A stretch of 15,769 nt of DNA from Patescibacteria group bacterium (lineage in GTDB: Bacteria > Patescibacteriota > WWE3 > UBA101185 > UBA10185). Both the position numbers and the translations under genes were made by a program. How positions within the stretch are numbered: the stretch's first letter is position 1; each line of letters begins with the position of its first letter. The stretch lies in NCBI GenBank assembly GCA_018818485.1, contig JAHIRX010000032.1, positions 1 through 15,769 of the forward strand. The letters are read 5' to 3'. Below, piece after piece: positions 15,493 to 15,769 of this stretch. The notes below the pieces were generated by a model that had not been told where the DNA came from, did not search any database, and saw only the letters and a list, made by a program, of their open reading frames with translations.

Positions 15493-15769
15493 TGTGTTAA
15501 TAAAACCAATAGTTACAGAAAAAACTATTCTTTTGACTAGTACTGAGAATAGATATGTGTTTATGGTTGATTTAAGGGCAAGTAAAGAAGATGTCAAAAA
15601 AGAGCTAAAAAAGCTTTTTAATGTTGATGCTGTAGACGTTAAGACCTTGATTATACCTGGCAAAAAGAAAAGAATAACTAAAACAAAGGGTTTTACTAAA
15701 ACAAGTAAATGGAAGAAGGCTATAGTTAAGTTAAAAAAAGATCAGAAAATAGATCTTTTTCCAAAGGAA
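15479..15769 (+). CDS. rplW: 50S ribosomal protein L23 (partial, runs off the right edge)
   Basis: The first 97 residues of uL23 are present, probably nearly the whole protein. It sits at the tunnel exit and is a docking point for trigger factor and SRP. The start MKISNVLIKPIVTEKT is typical, with the IKPIVTEKT motif of the family. It continues with YVFMVDLRASKEDVKKELKK, then NVDAVDVKTLIIPGKKKR and a basic loop. AAGGAAGG at 15463-15470 lies eight bases before the ATG. It overlaps rplD by 14 bases. The order rpsJ-rplC-rplD-rplW is the standard S10 operon order. No stop codon is reached in the window. Confidence 0.95.
   Translation, partial: MKISNVLIKPIVTEKTILLTSTENRYVFMVDLRASKEDVKKELKKLFNVDAVDVKTLIIPGKKKRITKTKGFTKTSKWKKAIVKLKKDQKIDLFPKE

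Overview
This window is a low-GC housekeeping locus of a bacterium. It carries the end of secA, a membrane glycosyltransferase-like gene, signal peptidase I, both large RNA polymerase subunits, and the start of the ribosomal protein and elongation factor cluster. Several traits suggest a Candidate Phyla Radiation (Patescibacteria) genome, possibly near Microgenomates or Katanobacteria: AT-rich tight coding, rpoBC uncoupled from rplKAJL, a long coiled-coil insert in the beta-prime subunit, an EF-Tu with a DAPGHRDY G3 box, and an unusually short ribosomal protein L3. That placement is inference from residues I can see. The standard bacterial code fits, because the UGA stop of rpoB overlaps the start of rpoC.

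Layout. 1-201 is the SecA zinc-binding tail. 198-1772 (minus strand) is a TMTC-like membrane protein with TPR repeats, whose stop codon overlaps the secA stop. A 32-bp divergent promoter gap leads to lepB (1805-2350). A 183-bp non-coding leader precedes rpoB-rpoC-rpsL-rpsG (2534-10407), a tight block, with fusA 36 bp further on. A 196-bp gap before tuf holds a 63-nt imperfect stem-loop that contains a near-consensus boxA sequence. tuf is followed by a strong intrinsic terminator, then rpsJ, then a 114-bp gap with repeats, a promoter candidate and a second terminator-like hairpin, then the overlapping genes rplC-rplD-rplW. The window ends inside rplW.

How the parts work together. Transcription (RpoB, RpoC) and translation (S12, S7, EF-G, EF-Tu, S10, L3, L4, L23) are made from one locus. 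The point most worth following up is regulatory. boxA is the RNA site of the NusB-NusE antitermination complex, and NusE is ribosomal protein S10. Here a boxA-like site lies upstream of tuf, and a terminator separates tuf from rpsJ, the S10 gene, which has no obvious promoter or Shine-Dalgarno sequence. This arrangement would suit an autoregulatory antitermination loop, but that is a hypothesis. Other unusual points are a rewritten conserved motif in RpoB at the initiating-nucleotide site, a natural Gln at the S12 position linked to streptomycin resistance, and about 65 residues missing from the middle of L3.

Translation signals fall into two classes. rpoC, rpsL, rpsG, tuf, rplD and rplW have clear Shine-Dalgarno sequences. 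The glycosyltransferase-like gene, lepB, rpoB, fusA, rpsJ and rplC do not. I see no rRNA, tRNA, CRISPR, insertion sequence or other mobile element.
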